A stretch of DNA of 64,000 nucleotides from Scatophagus argus. Lineage: Eukaryota; Chordata; Actinopteri; Scatophagidae. The notes beneath the pieces were generated by a model. That model saw only the letters and a list, made by a program, of their open reading frames with translations, searched no databases and had not been told where the DNA came from. Each line of letters begins with the position of its first letter. Within the stretch, counting starts at the first letter, position 1. The DNA lies in contig NC_058501.1 of NCBI RefSeq assembly GCF_020382885.2, positions 8,060,001 to 8,124,000 of the forward strand, written 5' to 3'. Made by a program: the position numbers and the translations under genes. Shown here piece after piece: positions 1 through 28,363 of this stretch.

Positions 1-21
1 CTGTTGGTTCATCAGTAAAGT

Positions 22-238
22 ACGGTGGCCGACAAGTACAAACGCACTGCATATACAGGCGCTGCGAATACAGAAATGTGCTGCACATAAGAAAACAAAT
101 GCCAAAAAAAACAAAAAACAACCCACATTTCTTATATGAGCGCGTTTCTGTATTTGCAGTGTTTTCCTTTTGCAATCTGTTTTGCTATATGCAGCATGTT
201 TCTGTATTTGCAGTGCATTTGTACTTGTCAGTCACCGT
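22..238. mobile_element. Short foldback (MITE-like) element downstream of atad2 exon 28
   Basis: The two ends are inverted copies of each other. The left arm (22-77) and the reverse complement of the right arm (about 187-238) share blocks such as GACAAGTACAAA, GCACTGCA and AATACAGAAA. The left arm carries about 15 extra bases. There is no coding capacity, which fits a non-autonomous DNA transposon. I could not fix the target-site duplication. It lies either in the last atad2 intron or in its 3' region. Confidence 0.6.
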
Positions 239-662
239 GGTAAATATTAGCTGCTAGTGCTATCTGAAAGTCATACTTCTGTTAATTCAGCCATTATGCT
301 GCTTTTAACAGTCATGTGGAGGTGCTTGAAAGTGCAACAAATCCCCAGTAGACCTGGGACCAGCTGAGCTGACTACCCATGTCTTCCCAGAATGTGTATG
401 AGTGCATGAAAAGCTAAATAAAAGTACCACAATCAATGTATCCAAAGATAATGGAATAAAACTCTAAAAATGTACTCACATAAAATATGCTGCATTAAAA
501 CTACACAGAAAAGTATAATTTACTCAAAAAGTTCCTCAAGTAAATGTCATGGAGTAAATGAAACTCATTGATACCATTCCACTGTCTGTGAGTAAAGTCA
601 TGATGCAGAAAACATATCTGACCAGTAACTATGAGAAACTAAACTCCTATTTTGCCACACAC
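239..662. other. Last visible intron or 3' part of atad2; no gene seen
   Basis: This is A/T-rich unique sequence after the donor at 662. I find no open frame here resembling the conserved ATAD2 C-terminus, so the terminal exon is expected beyond the left edge. Confidence 0.6.
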
Positions 663-15071
<14,409 letters not shown>

Positions 15072-15228
15072 TTTGACACCAAACTGAACCTAAATGAGCA
15101 CGACTGACGATATCCAGTCACTATCCTGTCTTAAAATGACCAGCGTCTACGGTACGGCCAGCATAGCACAGATAACAACCAACATCAACCAGCTGACAAC
15201 ACAAGCTCCTCACTAAACCCTTGATTTC

Positions 15229-15236
15229 TGGCGCCA
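15229..15236. promoter_or_regulatory. Palindromic TGGCGCCA (E2F-like) site upstream of atad2
   Basis: TTTCTGGCGCCATAAA lies about 160 bp upstream of the atad2 start codon. Its GGCGCC core resembles E2F sites (TTTSSCGC) found in cell-cycle promoters. ATAD2 is reported in the literature as an E2F-responsive gene. Function here is inferred. Confidence 0.35.
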
Positions 15237-15677
15237 TAAACGTCATCAGATGGTAGTAGCTAATGAGCTACCGCCACGAAAAATAGATCTCTTACGAAAA
15301 TGATGAGTAATGTCAAACTATAAAAGTAAAATTATTTTCGTCACACTAGCAATGCAGCACATTTTATTAATCGATGGTGCTGTCTTTGCTAAATCAGTCA
15401 TAGTATGTGTTTACACACAACCCAGGCGGAGGGATATGTATACAATTTGAAAAGGGGTACTGACCGATGTTACAGCGCGCTCTTCTCCAAACATGCGAGC
15501 AAGCGCGCGCTCATTAGGAAAGCAAACCATGTAGTCTTTTATAGTTTTACTTTACACATTTAATAAATCATTTAATTAATAATTAATTTTATAAATTGCC
15601 TTAAACAGCCCTCTCTAACCCCCTCTAAACAATGGCATAGTAATTCAAAACGCGGAGTCAACATCAACTCATCATCT
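15237..15677. other. atad2-psma2 spacer
   Basis: This is the intergenic stretch between the atad2 promoter and the presumed 3' end of psma2. It contains a GCGCGC-rich patch (about 15474-15510) and A/T-rich sequence. No further gene is seen. Confidence 0.5.
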
Positions 15678-15683
15678 TTTATT
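15678..15683 (-). terminator. psma2: Candidate poly(A) signal of psma2
   Basis: AATAAA on the minus strand, about 780 bp after the psma2 stop codon, is the best candidate for the end of its 3' UTR. No ORF is seen between 15684 and 16465. Confidence 0.45.
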
Positions 15684-16465
15684 TGAATAAATGACAGATA
15701 CCAGAAGAAAAAATACAAACTCTCGAATTGTTAGTGCCTGAAAAAAGGAGTACACTGTAAAACTGCCCTACAGGCAACTTGATCCTGATAGTAAAATCTC
15801 AAGGCTTTCTATTGCATTCTCCTTTCCACTAGTCCTTGTATGTTTGAGGGATACAAATTTAGTGCTACAAGGTCTCTAATAACCTTGTTACATCTGATTT
15901 TTTTTCTGCAATCACAGACCATTTTTCACAATGGGTGCAGGCAGAACACTGAATAAACAACCACGCTTGGCAGTGTGGCCTTTGCAACAGTAATGATGTA
16001 GATGTAGAAAAATGAAGAATTCAATGGAAGTTGAGATTTCACTCATCAGAGTCCACATTCCTTTTTATATGCACAGTAGGCAACCGTCACATTTCACAGC
16101 ACCAGGATATGTGTTTGACAACAAAGCCAATTAGTGATGTAATAACTTGAGGTCATCATTTCAAAGCCAGTGATGGAGTTTGGACAATACAGTTGTGAGT
16201 GGGAGCCACATTAGCACACACAGAAAGAGAAAATAGGTCCTGGTGCAGTTCCAAAGAGGCAGTCTGATTCTGCCAGCTTATATTCATAATCTTGAATGTA
16301 ATGAAGTTGTGGCCGTCATCCTTTCGTGTTTCATGTTCTTATGTTTGACCAAAACACAATGAACTGTGGCTTACAAAAACGTGTTATGAGACTGTTGGCT
16401 ACTGTGCTGTTATGCCTTTGTCTTGAAATGGAGCCTGAAAGCCCAGTCATCATTGGAGGGTGTGT

Positions 16466-19340
<2,875 letters not shown>

Positions 19341-20075
19341 CTTGTTCTTCTTCTTCTGCTCTGTGTTGACTGGAGACTTCCAAATCTACGTAAAAGGTGC
19401 GTATACTGCCACCACCAGTGACAAAACTCAAAACCAGGTCCTGTCATTAGACCCATAAACCAAGCAATATTTTAAAAGCAAAAGGTCTCCCTGGAGCTTT
19501 TCTGTGTCTTTAGAAGTTGAAACTACGCATAATCTGTTTAAATTCCGATTGTTTAAAATAGTTTAAGACCGGAGAATGATATAACATTTTGAATGATCAA
19601 TTATTTGCACCAATGCTAGACAGTTACAGTAATCTGGTGATACTTATATACGTCACCTGTCAACTTCATCAGTTTAAATGATAAACCTCAAAAATAATTC
19701 AAAACTGACCAAGCAAGATCTATAGCATATAGCTATAATCTATAGCATATAGCTATTTAAGTGTAACCAGTACGAGACAACAAGGCAAAAACTGTATTTA
19801 GTTCTTACTATCATGACAAAGTCTGAGAGCTAACAGAGGACAGATTTGGTTTGAAGAATTAACTTGGAAGGCGTAAAAACTTTTTGTTAAATTAATTAAC
19901 ACTCAATAGTGCAGATAGGACTCGTGGCCACTAGATGGTAGTAAGTCGTCTAAAGTCGTCGTGTCCGATGGAGATTGAGCAGAAGAAGTACAGTGTGATG
20001 TCGCGGTTTGATGACGCACAGAATCTCGGTGACCGTGAGTGACATGTTGAAAGGAAGGAAAGCGTGGTGACAAAA
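19341..20075. promoter_or_regulatory. Shared psma2/mrpl32 intergenic promoter region
   Basis: These 735 bp separate two divergent start codons and should hold both promoters. A 20-bp unit is repeated twice in tandem (19718-19756). A TGATGACGCAC (CRE-like) string lies near mrpl32 at about 20009. No other ORF is convincing. Confidence 0.6.
19718..19756. repeat. Two tandem 20-bp units
   Basis: The unit ATCTATAGCATATAGCTATA occurs twice head to tail, the second copy nearly complete. Each unit is itself partly palindromic (ATAGC...GCTAT). Confidence 0.8.
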
Positions 20076-21434
20076 ATGATGAATTTAGCCGCTTTAGTGC
20101 ATAGTCTCAGATATTCTTTGCTACACATTGAAAGAAGACTTCTGCAGGCAGCGGGACTGGACAGACAGCTGGGTGAGTTTACTGACTGTAGCTCAGGACC
20201 ACAACTAACGTCGCTGCTAATCATGGCAACAAGCTCTGTTCCCGTCACACATATATTCTCTCTCTGTTGTTATTTCAGTTTGAGTTAATCCAACGTTTGA
20301 ACTGACTGCCTTTGCCAGCCACCTGTCTTTGGTTGCCATCGTCCCTCGGCTGTCTCTATATTAGCATCTTTTATCTGTTGATGTTGTACTGACTGACTGG
20401 GGAAGCATTGATAAGACAGAGACAATGGTTTTCCTGTGTGCAGCTCCAGCACTGGCAGTGAATGGCCCCAGCCTCCTTCCTCAGCTCGACAAGGAGGATG
20501 AGCTGGAAGAGCAGCAGAGCCCACAGCAGCCCCCTGGCCTCCTAGGCAGCATCTTGTGGATGGCAGCACCCAAGAAGAGACGTACTATAGAGGTCAACCG
20601 CACCAGGAGGAGGGCTGACAACAAGCTGCTAAAAGTGAAGGTACAATAATTAGTGCCAGCCCTGGATCCTTTCGCACCAATACCCAACCATGCCTATGTT
20701 TTGGTCTAACTTAGAGTAGTCACACTAGCTACTTTAGTTGGGTGATATATTGGCCCAGAAATAACTGAAATAAAGTATATTATTGTCATTCTAAGTCTTC
20801 ATGAATAAGTACACCCTTTCAAAGACCAATGAACTTTTAATTATTAAAAATATTCAGACATTGGAATTGGAATGTGAAGAAAGAAAAAAATTAATGTTTT
20901 TTATTTCTTTAGTGTACAAGACTGATTGACATATTTTAAAATAGTATGTGACCCTGGTAACCTTCAGTAATAAAGGAACATCTTGCACCAGAACCAGGAA
21001 GAATAAATGACAATACTTTCACTAGAGGCAGGCCAGTTAACAAACTGATCACACATATAACAGCGTTGGTTTATTGGCCAAAAAATAGCAAGAAATTGCC
21101 AAAGATATGCCAGAAGTTATTTAGAAATAGTGGTTTCATAACACTGTTCGACCCTCAGTCTCCACTCTCTGTCTCCTTCTCTCAGAACAACATTGAGCCG
21201 TGTCTGGAGTGTGGCCACTTGAAGCAGAAACATAGCTTGTGTGGCTTCTGTTATGCTAAGGTGTGCAAGGAGACAGCTCTGATTCGGCAACAGATAGAAG
21301 AAATGGAAGGCGGCCCACTGAGGGCCCCGACTGTGGAGACTGTTGTCCTGTATGAGGGTGAGACGCCAAGCCAGCAGGACAAAGACAGGCGGATTGTGGA
21401 GCGGGCCAGGAAGAGGCCTGCCTGGTTCAGCTAA
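20076..21434 (+). CDS. mrpl32: Mitochondrial large ribosomal subunit protein bL32m
   Basis: This is a nuclear-encoded component of the 39S mitoribosomal large subunit. Exons 20076-20172, 20444-20640 and 21186-21434 total 543 nt (180 aa; the human protein has 188). The N-terminus is basic and leucine-rich, as expected for a mitochondrial presequence. The mature bL32 core begins at [15 protein letters not shown]. It ends with a zinc-ribbon ([11 protein letters not shown]...CGFCY) and [21 protein letters not shown] chose the first of two adjacent ATGs; the second, at 20079, is equally possible. It is divergent from psma2, the same pairing as in human. A candidate poly(A) signal lies at 21852-21857. 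Confidence 0.95.
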
Positions 21435-23536
21435 TGATGCTGAGATATTAATGAAATATACCCTCAGACCAGCACAGATCTGGTTGGATACAGACTGATG
21501 CTTTAGTTGATATAGTAAACATTTTGTCCAGTCTGTCATTCTGTAAGTGAAAGAGGTTCGTGAATCAGTTTTGTTTCTACAAACAAATCCCATGAAAGTA
21601 TTGTTTGGTCAGCACTGATACCAGGAGTCTTGCTAAATACTGGCACTTCAGACATCCATTTTCCCGTATCTCTGTGAGCATGCTGTACTATAACAACAAG
21701 GTGTGGTTGGAAAAAGTTCAAAGATTTTGGCGTTTTTGGCATCGAACATCTTGGTTTAGTTTTAGTCATTGTTCGAACTTTTTTTTTTTTTCAGAACAAG
21801 TTTGACACATTTTCAACTGAAAGAATTCAATATGTGGTACTTGAATATTTGAATAAATAAAACTCTGCTCCAGTGCTATTAGCATGATACAGGAGGATTA
21901 CGAGTGTTAGCCTGCACCTTTTATTAAGACTACAAGTTTTGTCACCCTCTGATTAATCCTGAGTGGTTTAATTCCAACCGTAAAATGGATGAAATTTGGA
22001 TGGAAGATGGACACAATCTATTTATTGGCGAGTGGTTTCATCTCAGAACGTCAAAGATGGAGAAGCAACATGGAATCAGATTTCTTAAGGTTTCACTTCT
22101 TTTAATCTAAAAACTGTAATTGATAGATAACAAGTGATGACTGTTTGTAAATGAATACTAGAATCACTGTAATATCCCTGCTCATATTAAATAACACATT
22201 AATTGCCTACTCTTATGTTGCTGGAACAGACTCCTTGCATACCTTCCATTGCCTCAGTCACGCCATCGTACGCCCTCTGATTCAATTTCACCCCCACAGT
22301 TTGATGAAGGTGGGTGTTGCCAGTGTCCCCATGACAGCACAAGTAACCAGAGTTTAAAGTGATATTCCATCAAGGAGCTTCAAATACTCACAAAGCACTG
22401 AAGTAGCAAACAATTCACTGATGGAGGTCCAACTGTTGTCTGCAGACAGTAATGATACACAACAGAAATGTAATGTAGAAAACAGTTTCTGCCATCACAT
22501 GAGTTTTTTCAGTTTCAGAGGTCTGGAAAGCTTTCTATTGCACAATGCCACAGCTCAAATCCTGCTATGTTTATCTGTGCCAGTAAACATTAAGTGTAAA
22601 TCCAGCAAGGTCTTTTAATTGCGTCTCAATCTTTTTTCGCAGCCATCCATCGTAAATGAAATAAAATGATACCAGAAGAACATCTGCTGTCTCACTTTCC
22701 GTCACTCTGTCTCATTATAGCCCACATTCACAGGGAGGTAAACCATTTGCAGAACAGATGCACAGTGTCAGTGGTGACAGAACTAAAAAAGCTTTTTGCA
22801 GTTGTGGACATTATTTTGGCGATAGAGCTGATGATGGATTAATGAACTGGATTATGAATGTCAGTCAGTGATCTGATTGCTCTCAGCTGTTTCTTCCTGT
22901 GACGTGGTGTGAGAGACATCTGAAGAGTAGGGGAAAATCGTCTGAAGGGAAGGGAAATCTTAATGCTTAGCATACCAAGACATTTTGGACAATGCTATGC
23001 TTTCAACTTTGTAATAACAGTTTGGGGAAGACTCTTTCTATTCCAGCATGACCGTGCCCCAGTGCACAAAGTAAGCTCCACAAAGACATGGCTGGATGAG
23101 TTTGGTGTGGAAGAACTTGATGGACCCGCACAGAGTCCTGATCTCAACTCCATCAAACACCTTTGGGATGAACTGGAACAGACATTGTGAGCCAGGCCTT
23201 TCGGTCCAACATCAGTGTCTGACCTCACAAATGTTCTACTACATGGGCATACTGGGCACACATTACCACAGAAACACTCCAAATTCTTCTGGAAAATCTT
23301 CATAAGTTAATATTGTTTGTTTAATTTTTAACATGATTTCTCTTATCTACAGGTAAATAATGCAAGACAAGTACTGTACATTCAAAAAATGACATGAGCA
23401 GGGATTTACATTCAAAATTCATCTGGATTTATGTGGTCGACTTGTGTCATGGAAAGAGCTAAAGTTCATTTTCAAATGAAAACCAACCTTCAGGATGCCT
23501 GAAGTGAGGACATTCACTACAAAGTGATGCAGAGGA
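21435..23536. other. mrpl32 3' UTR and spacer before tcap
   Basis: The segment starts with the mrpl32 3' UTR (AATAAA at 21852-21857). It then holds unique A/T-rich sequence and a truncated Tc1-derived fragment at about 22935-23305. No other protein-coding frame is supported. Confidence 0.6.
22935..23305 (+). mobile_element. Truncated Tc1/mariner-derived fragment
   Basis: It encodes a remnant of the transposase C-terminus (HDRAPVHKVSSTKT... and AQSPDLNSIKHLWDELEQ), the region of the last catalytic acidic residue. It is closely related to the copies at 27.6 kb and 44.9 kb. The right terminal repeat is missing and the frame is broken, so it is inactive. Confidence 0.8.
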
Positions 23537-23546
23537 CTAAAAATAG
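23537..23546 (+). promoter_or_regulatory. MEF2 consensus site upstream of tcap
   Basis: CTAAAAATAG is an exact match to the MEF2 consensus YTAWWWWTAR, about 236 bp before the tcap ATG. An E-box-form hexamer CACATG follows at 23729-23734. MEF2 and E-box pairs are typical of striated-muscle promoters, which fits the gene downstream. Function is inferred. Confidence 0.55.
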
Positions 23547-23781
23547 AAACAAGACTGGACATTTAAGACGTTGCCTGACACACACACTCATCTCAGACTA
23601 CTTGGTGCACATCAAGACACACACATTGATGACAATATGATTATCTGATAGCTTGTTGTTATCTATTTCCTCTGAGCTTCACACAAGTCAAGTCAGACAC
23701 GAGTGAAAGGGAACGTGTGTCTTCTTGGCACATGGTGGCTTTTTAAACTGAAGTAACTGACCTTGTGGAGACCATCACAGC

Positions 23782-25047
23782 ATGCACTGTGTGAGCAGAG
23801 GAGGTTGCTACCTGGTGAACTCCTACTGTGATCTTCAGGAGGACAACCGGTGGAAGAAGGAGAGCTATCAGGCATGTTGGCTGGACCTCGTCCTTGAAAC
23901 AAGACCGCAATACAAGTAGGTTGTTCTTAACTGAAATGTGAACTTTGTATAAGTATTTGTAGATTGTGTAGCACTCAGTATGGTGTTGTGACAAAGTTAG
24001 AGCGTGTAGTCTCATTATGTTTTACTGTAAGCACATGACATGCTCTACTTTGACTGAGAAATACAGCGATGCAGCAAACAACTGCTGCTGCACTGCCTTG
24101 CTTGGGTTGAAGCTTTCAGGCAAACTGAACTTAATGACCTCATCCTGATTAGTGATGTCACTGCAGGTATGCTGCCTGTGACGGCTAAATGAAAAACCTT
24201 TCAAATGTAATGTGTTCAAAGTTTCAACTAACGAGGAGCAGCAGTGCAGCAGTTTTCTTCTTGAGTCTTTCAGTGTGGATGTACCTTTAAATCTATAAGC
24301 AGATGGTCACAGCACCACTTTAGTGTGTCACAGACAATATGATAATATTGTGTAAATAATCCAGCGCAGATGTTGGGCCTTGTAGTTCTTTTGAGGGTTC
24401 ATTTGGTTGCCTTTTCATTCACTCATTAAGTGTAATTGTTAGTTATGGTTACAGACTCTCTCTCTCCTCTTTCCTACACTTGTATTTTGGATATTATTAA
24501 TTTTCCAAAAAAGACAGAGACACACAGTAAACAAAGTTAAACATGGATTTGACCAATGGAAAATTTTGTTGTTGTTCAAATTGTCTCTAGATAGCGCCAT
24601 ACTGCCATTATTGTGAACTCTTTTGGCCATGATTAGCGTGTAGTGAAAAGCTGACAGCCCTAATCTGGCGAGTGTGTAATGTGTTCCAGGCTGACACTGT
24701 CAGAGGTAGACAGCCTTCGCAGAGAGAGTTACAAGGAGCAACAGGTGGTCCACTTCATGGTCCAGAGGAGTCCCAGCCAGACACTGAGGCTGGGCAGAGA
24801 CAGCAAAGCCATGACAAAGCACCAGCTACCCTTCTTCAACACCAGCAGGGATCGACATCGCATCAGCACCTTTGGGTGTACAGAACAACAGCCAGTTGTA
24901 CTGAGGAAAGGAAATAATGAAGCGGATAAACAGGAAGTGACTACCATAAGCCAGGACGTCAGGAAGCCAGCCAGAGTGAATTTCAGAGCCTCGAGTCTGA
25001 TGTCGTCACCGAGGGAAATCTCTCATCGGCTGCAGAGGAGGGAGTGA
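23782..25047 (+). CDS. tcap: Telethonin (titin-cap) homologue
   Basis: Telethonin caps the N-terminal Z1-Z2 Ig domains of titin at the sarcomeric Z-disc of striated muscle. There are two exons, 23782-23915 (donor GTAGGT) and 24690-25047. The phase-2 junction gives 492 nt, hence 163 aa (human TCAP: 167 aa, also two exons). Family-like blocks are YQACWLDLVLETRPQYK, ESYKEQQVVHFMVQRSP, an RLGRDSKAMTKHQLPFFN segment and a serine/arginine-rich tail (SSLMSSPREISHRLQRR) where phosphorylation is known in the mammalian protein. I recognise it by alignment from memory with mammalian TCAP: N-terminal half clear, tail weak. Teleosts carry two tcap paralogues; which one this is cannot be said. The ATG context (A at -3) is good. 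A poly(A) signal follows at 25202-25207. Confidence 0.85.
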
Positions 25048-25201
25048 AGCGAGGACGTGGAGGGTATTGCAGTAGTAGATTTGTGTGATGATATACAGTT
25101 TTATAGATATGACCACATTCTGACACAGAATCTTTACAACGATTATAGGATATTCAGCCTTCCAGGAAGAGATTACACTTTTGTCAGGGGTCTCCATGCC
25201 T

Positions 25202-25207
25202 AATAAA
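25202..25207 (+). terminator. tcap: Poly(A) signal of tcap
   Basis: AATAAA lies 155 bp after the tcap stop codon, as expected for a short 3' UTR. Confidence 0.65.
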
Positions 25208-26745
25208 GTTTCATGAAACAGCGTCTGGAACCTCATTTTGTCTCCTGTTTTCCTGCCGGAGAAAACACATCCACTTACTTTGCACTGTGTTAGGATCGGT
25301 AATTTTGTAATGAGTCCTTTGTTTCTGTCTATTCCTGTTGCATATTGTTTTTTAACATCTGCATTTTGAGCTTTCACTTGAAATAAATGATCATTCTACA
25401 GCATACAAATCAAGGGCCCGTCAGTAAGATGATGTTATATTTTGGTAAATCTAGCAGTACTTTTGAGATTCTCAGGAGAATACAAGAACAGCCTGGACAG
25501 GAATTTCTTTCATCAAAGATTTATTCAGAGGATTTCACAGAATGGTTTCGGTCAGCACATTTGAATTTACCGTATTATATCCAGCACATATTCGCCAAGT
25601 TATGGTGAAAACAGAAAACGCTACAGCTTTTGTTAACCCTTTCATTACAGGGGTGTGGTATGATGAAAAAAGTTGGCGTTTGACTGCTGTTGTTGCAATA
25701 CTGTGGTAAGGTGCTGTAGTACTGAGGACTACTTTGAGCTCTGTTCCCTCATTTGGATTCAAAAGAACCTCAGCATCCTGTTTCTATTATAAGATAAGAA
25801 CTTTACTGATCCCACAGGAAAGTGTTTTTAACAATTGTTGATTATTGTTAAAAGGGTCCCACAAACCTGCACTGAAGAGTAGAAACACAAAACCAGTGGT
25901 CAGAAGCTGATACGCTGTTTTATTGGCTTTAGGCTATGTACCATAAATAGCAACACAGACCAGAGTGCACAGAGAGATGTCAGAGATGGAAGGAAAACCC
26001 CATAATGTTATGGACAGAATGCGTTGGTGTGTGTTGGTATAAACAAACCAAGTCACACGGATAATACAATAAATATCTCGTGCAGAGAGTTTGTCCTCAT
26101 ATTAGTGTATGAAAAACACATTCCACATAAAGACTTCACTGACTCTTTCATCAAAACATTGTTGGAGAAAATACTCTTGACAATGTGTTCATGATTCCCA
26201 GCTTTTCTGTTCACCATGGCAGTTTCTCTTGTTATTGTGACATTTTCCCTAAAGATGCGTATGTCGTATTACATCAAATTAGGAACAGTTATTAGAAGGC
26301 ATAAATTCAATAAATGCACCTGGCAGTAATTCATGACACTCAGAGAATGAGAATTGTTACAAATATTCTGACAGAATTTTCCAATTTTTCCAAGTTCATA
26401 TCCATATCCAACAGGACTGTATGACTTCAGTGCAATTTCATCTTTATGTGTTTTCACGCAATTAATTTAAAACTAATGTGTGTTAACTGGGGCGTCTGAA
26501 TTTATAGTAATCTTGTATTTTGGCATGCTGCAGAACAGACAAAGGGATGACAGAGATTAAGGGAGGAACTTTGAGAGGTTGACCATTATCTTGTTGAGAC
26601 TGCCTCCTGTGTGTTTCCATAACATCACTATAAAATAAAGAGAACTACAAGGAGCAAAAAACACATGCATTTTCTATTCCTGATCCAAACACTTTCAACA
26701 TTCTTCAGAGTCAAATGAAAAACACCAGCTTGAGTTTGTCTTTTG
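25208..26745. other. tcap-ccdc127 convergent spacer
   Basis: The two genes point toward each other. The stretch includes the presumed ccdc127 3' UTR, with a minus-strand AATAAA at 25918-25923, and a short LINE 3'-end remnant at 25789-25822. No other gene is seen. Confidence 0.55.
25789..25822 (-). mobile_element. LINE 3'-end remnant (GATAA tail)
   Basis: AAGATAAGAACTTTACTGAT followed by CCCACAGG is the abraded 3' end of a fish non-LTR element. A better copy lies at 46028-46099. Confidence 0.5.
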
Positions 26746-28363
26746 TCACTTTGTGTAAGACTGGATTTTCTCTCCTAATATGGCTTCTTCAGCTCTCTTG
26801 TGTTTCTGGACAGTGACCTGCAGCTGCCAGTACCTGAGGTACACCCACATGAGGCTTCCATTCTTCCTCTTGTCCATGTTTAGTAGGTCTGCACAGTACT
26901 TATCTCTCTTGAAAATATCCTTCAGATCAGACTCTAGATCCAGTTCTGCCCCAATTGGTTCTCTGACGACCTTAAGAAGCATGTTCTTCTCCATCTCTAG
27001 CCGCTGGTCTCGAGGTTGGAGGGGGGAACAATAGACGTTCTGGCGTTCCACGAGCTGACCCTCTAGCTCCTTCAGAGTGGTAGTAGCTCGATTATACCAG
27101 TTGTTCTCTCGTTCCAGGGCTTGGTGCAGCACAGCCCCTGCAGCGCCAGACTTTACCAGCCTTTGCTTCTCTCCCTCCAATGCCTCACGCTCCTTGTAAG
27201 GGAGATGACAGTTAGGTTAAGCAGTAGAAGAGAACCATGCACAAAAGCAGAAATGGAGAGTCCAACTGGGACTGCCAGATTTTACCTGCTGTAACTGTTT
27301 CCGTTCCTCCATCAGCTGCTGGCTCTGGGAGACCAGAGCCTGCCTGTAGCCTCTGACCCTCTGTCTCTCCTTCTCCAGCGCCAGCTCTAGTGTAGCTACT
27401 GCCCTGTGCTGCTCTGTCAGTGTCTCCCGGTACCGTGCCTCCATCTCACTTTTTATTGTGGACACATCTTTTTCATATTGGGCTTTGACCTTCTGGATTT
27501 CCCTCTGAGACTCCTTGGTCCAGATCCAACCTGAAAGCATAGTGGGAAATAAGACAGTGACTGGGAAGATGTTTAATTTTATATACAGACAAAAGTATTG
27601 GGACATGTGACATTACATCAACAGGGAGTTTAATAACATTGCATTCTAAACACACAGACAGCTTTGCAGCTATTACAGCTTCCACTCTACCGGGAGGCTT
27701 TCCACAAGATTTTGGAGTGTTTCTGCCCATTCACGCAGTAGAACATTTGTGAGGTCAGACACTGATGTTGGACCAAAACCCCTGACTCACAATCTCTGTT
27801 CCAGTTCATCCCAAAGGTGTTTGATGGGGTTGAGGTCAGGCCTCTGTGTGGGCCAGTCATGTTCATCCACAACAAACTCATTAAACCGTGTCTTTATGGA
27901 GATTACTTAGTGCACTGGGGCACAGTCATGCTGGAATAGAAAAGGACTTTCCCCAAACTGTTACCACAAAGTTGGAAGCATAGCATTGTCCAAAATGTCT
28001 TGGTATGCTGAAGCATTAAGATTTCCCTTCACTGGACATAAGGGACCAAGCCCAACACCTGAAACACATCCCCATCCCAATACTTTTGTCTACATAGTGC
28101 ATGTACCTGCTTGTCTCCCAAGTTTGACGGGTCTGAAAAGTTAACATGATATTGGCAGGACCTTGAAACAAAAATTAGCACAACTTAAAAAAAAACTGTC
28201 TGTATTCACAAACACATGTCTTGTGTAACTTACGAAATGCAGCCAGTCCCAGCATGGGGACCAGCAGGGCGTAGTTCCATTGGTTCCCATCACCGGCCCC
28301 CGCCCCCCTTCCTCTAGGGTCTGGTTGGATGTTCCATCTGGGGGGGTCATTCAAGTTGTTCAT
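26746..28363 (-). CDS. ccdc127: Coiled-coil domain-containing protein 127
   Basis: This is a vertebrate coiled-coil protein of poorly defined role. Exons on the minus strand: 28363-28234, 27530-27286, 27192-26746, totalling 822 nt (273 aa; the human protein has 260). The N-terminus MNNLNDPPRWNIQPDP and WNYALLVPMLGLAAFRWIW match the human protein. The latter could be a membrane anchor near residues 28-47. Exon 2 is a long charged coiled coil (about residues 48-125). The C-terminal part has RQNVYCSPLQPRDQRLEMEK and KRKNGSLMWVYLRYWQL. It is head-to-head with sdha, as in human. Intron 1 carries a Tc1-derived element. No damage to the gene is seen. Confidence 0.95.
27582..28104 (-). mobile_element. 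Tc1/mariner-derived element in ccdc127 intron 1
   Basis: This 523-bp element is bounded by inverted repeats: ACAAAAGTATTGGGA at the left, the reverse complement with ACTTTTGTC at the right. The interior, read on the minus strand, resembles the broken transposase C-terminus in the copies at 22.9 and 44.9 kb. Only part of the transposase is present, so it is non-autonomous. It leaves the host exons intact. Confidence 0.85.

Noticed and set aside
23918-24690. A 47-nt exon-like segment (about 24119-24165) inside the tcap intron
   Set aside because: It has AG and GT borders, but every phase puts a stop in the tcap frame, and the two main exons already join in frame.
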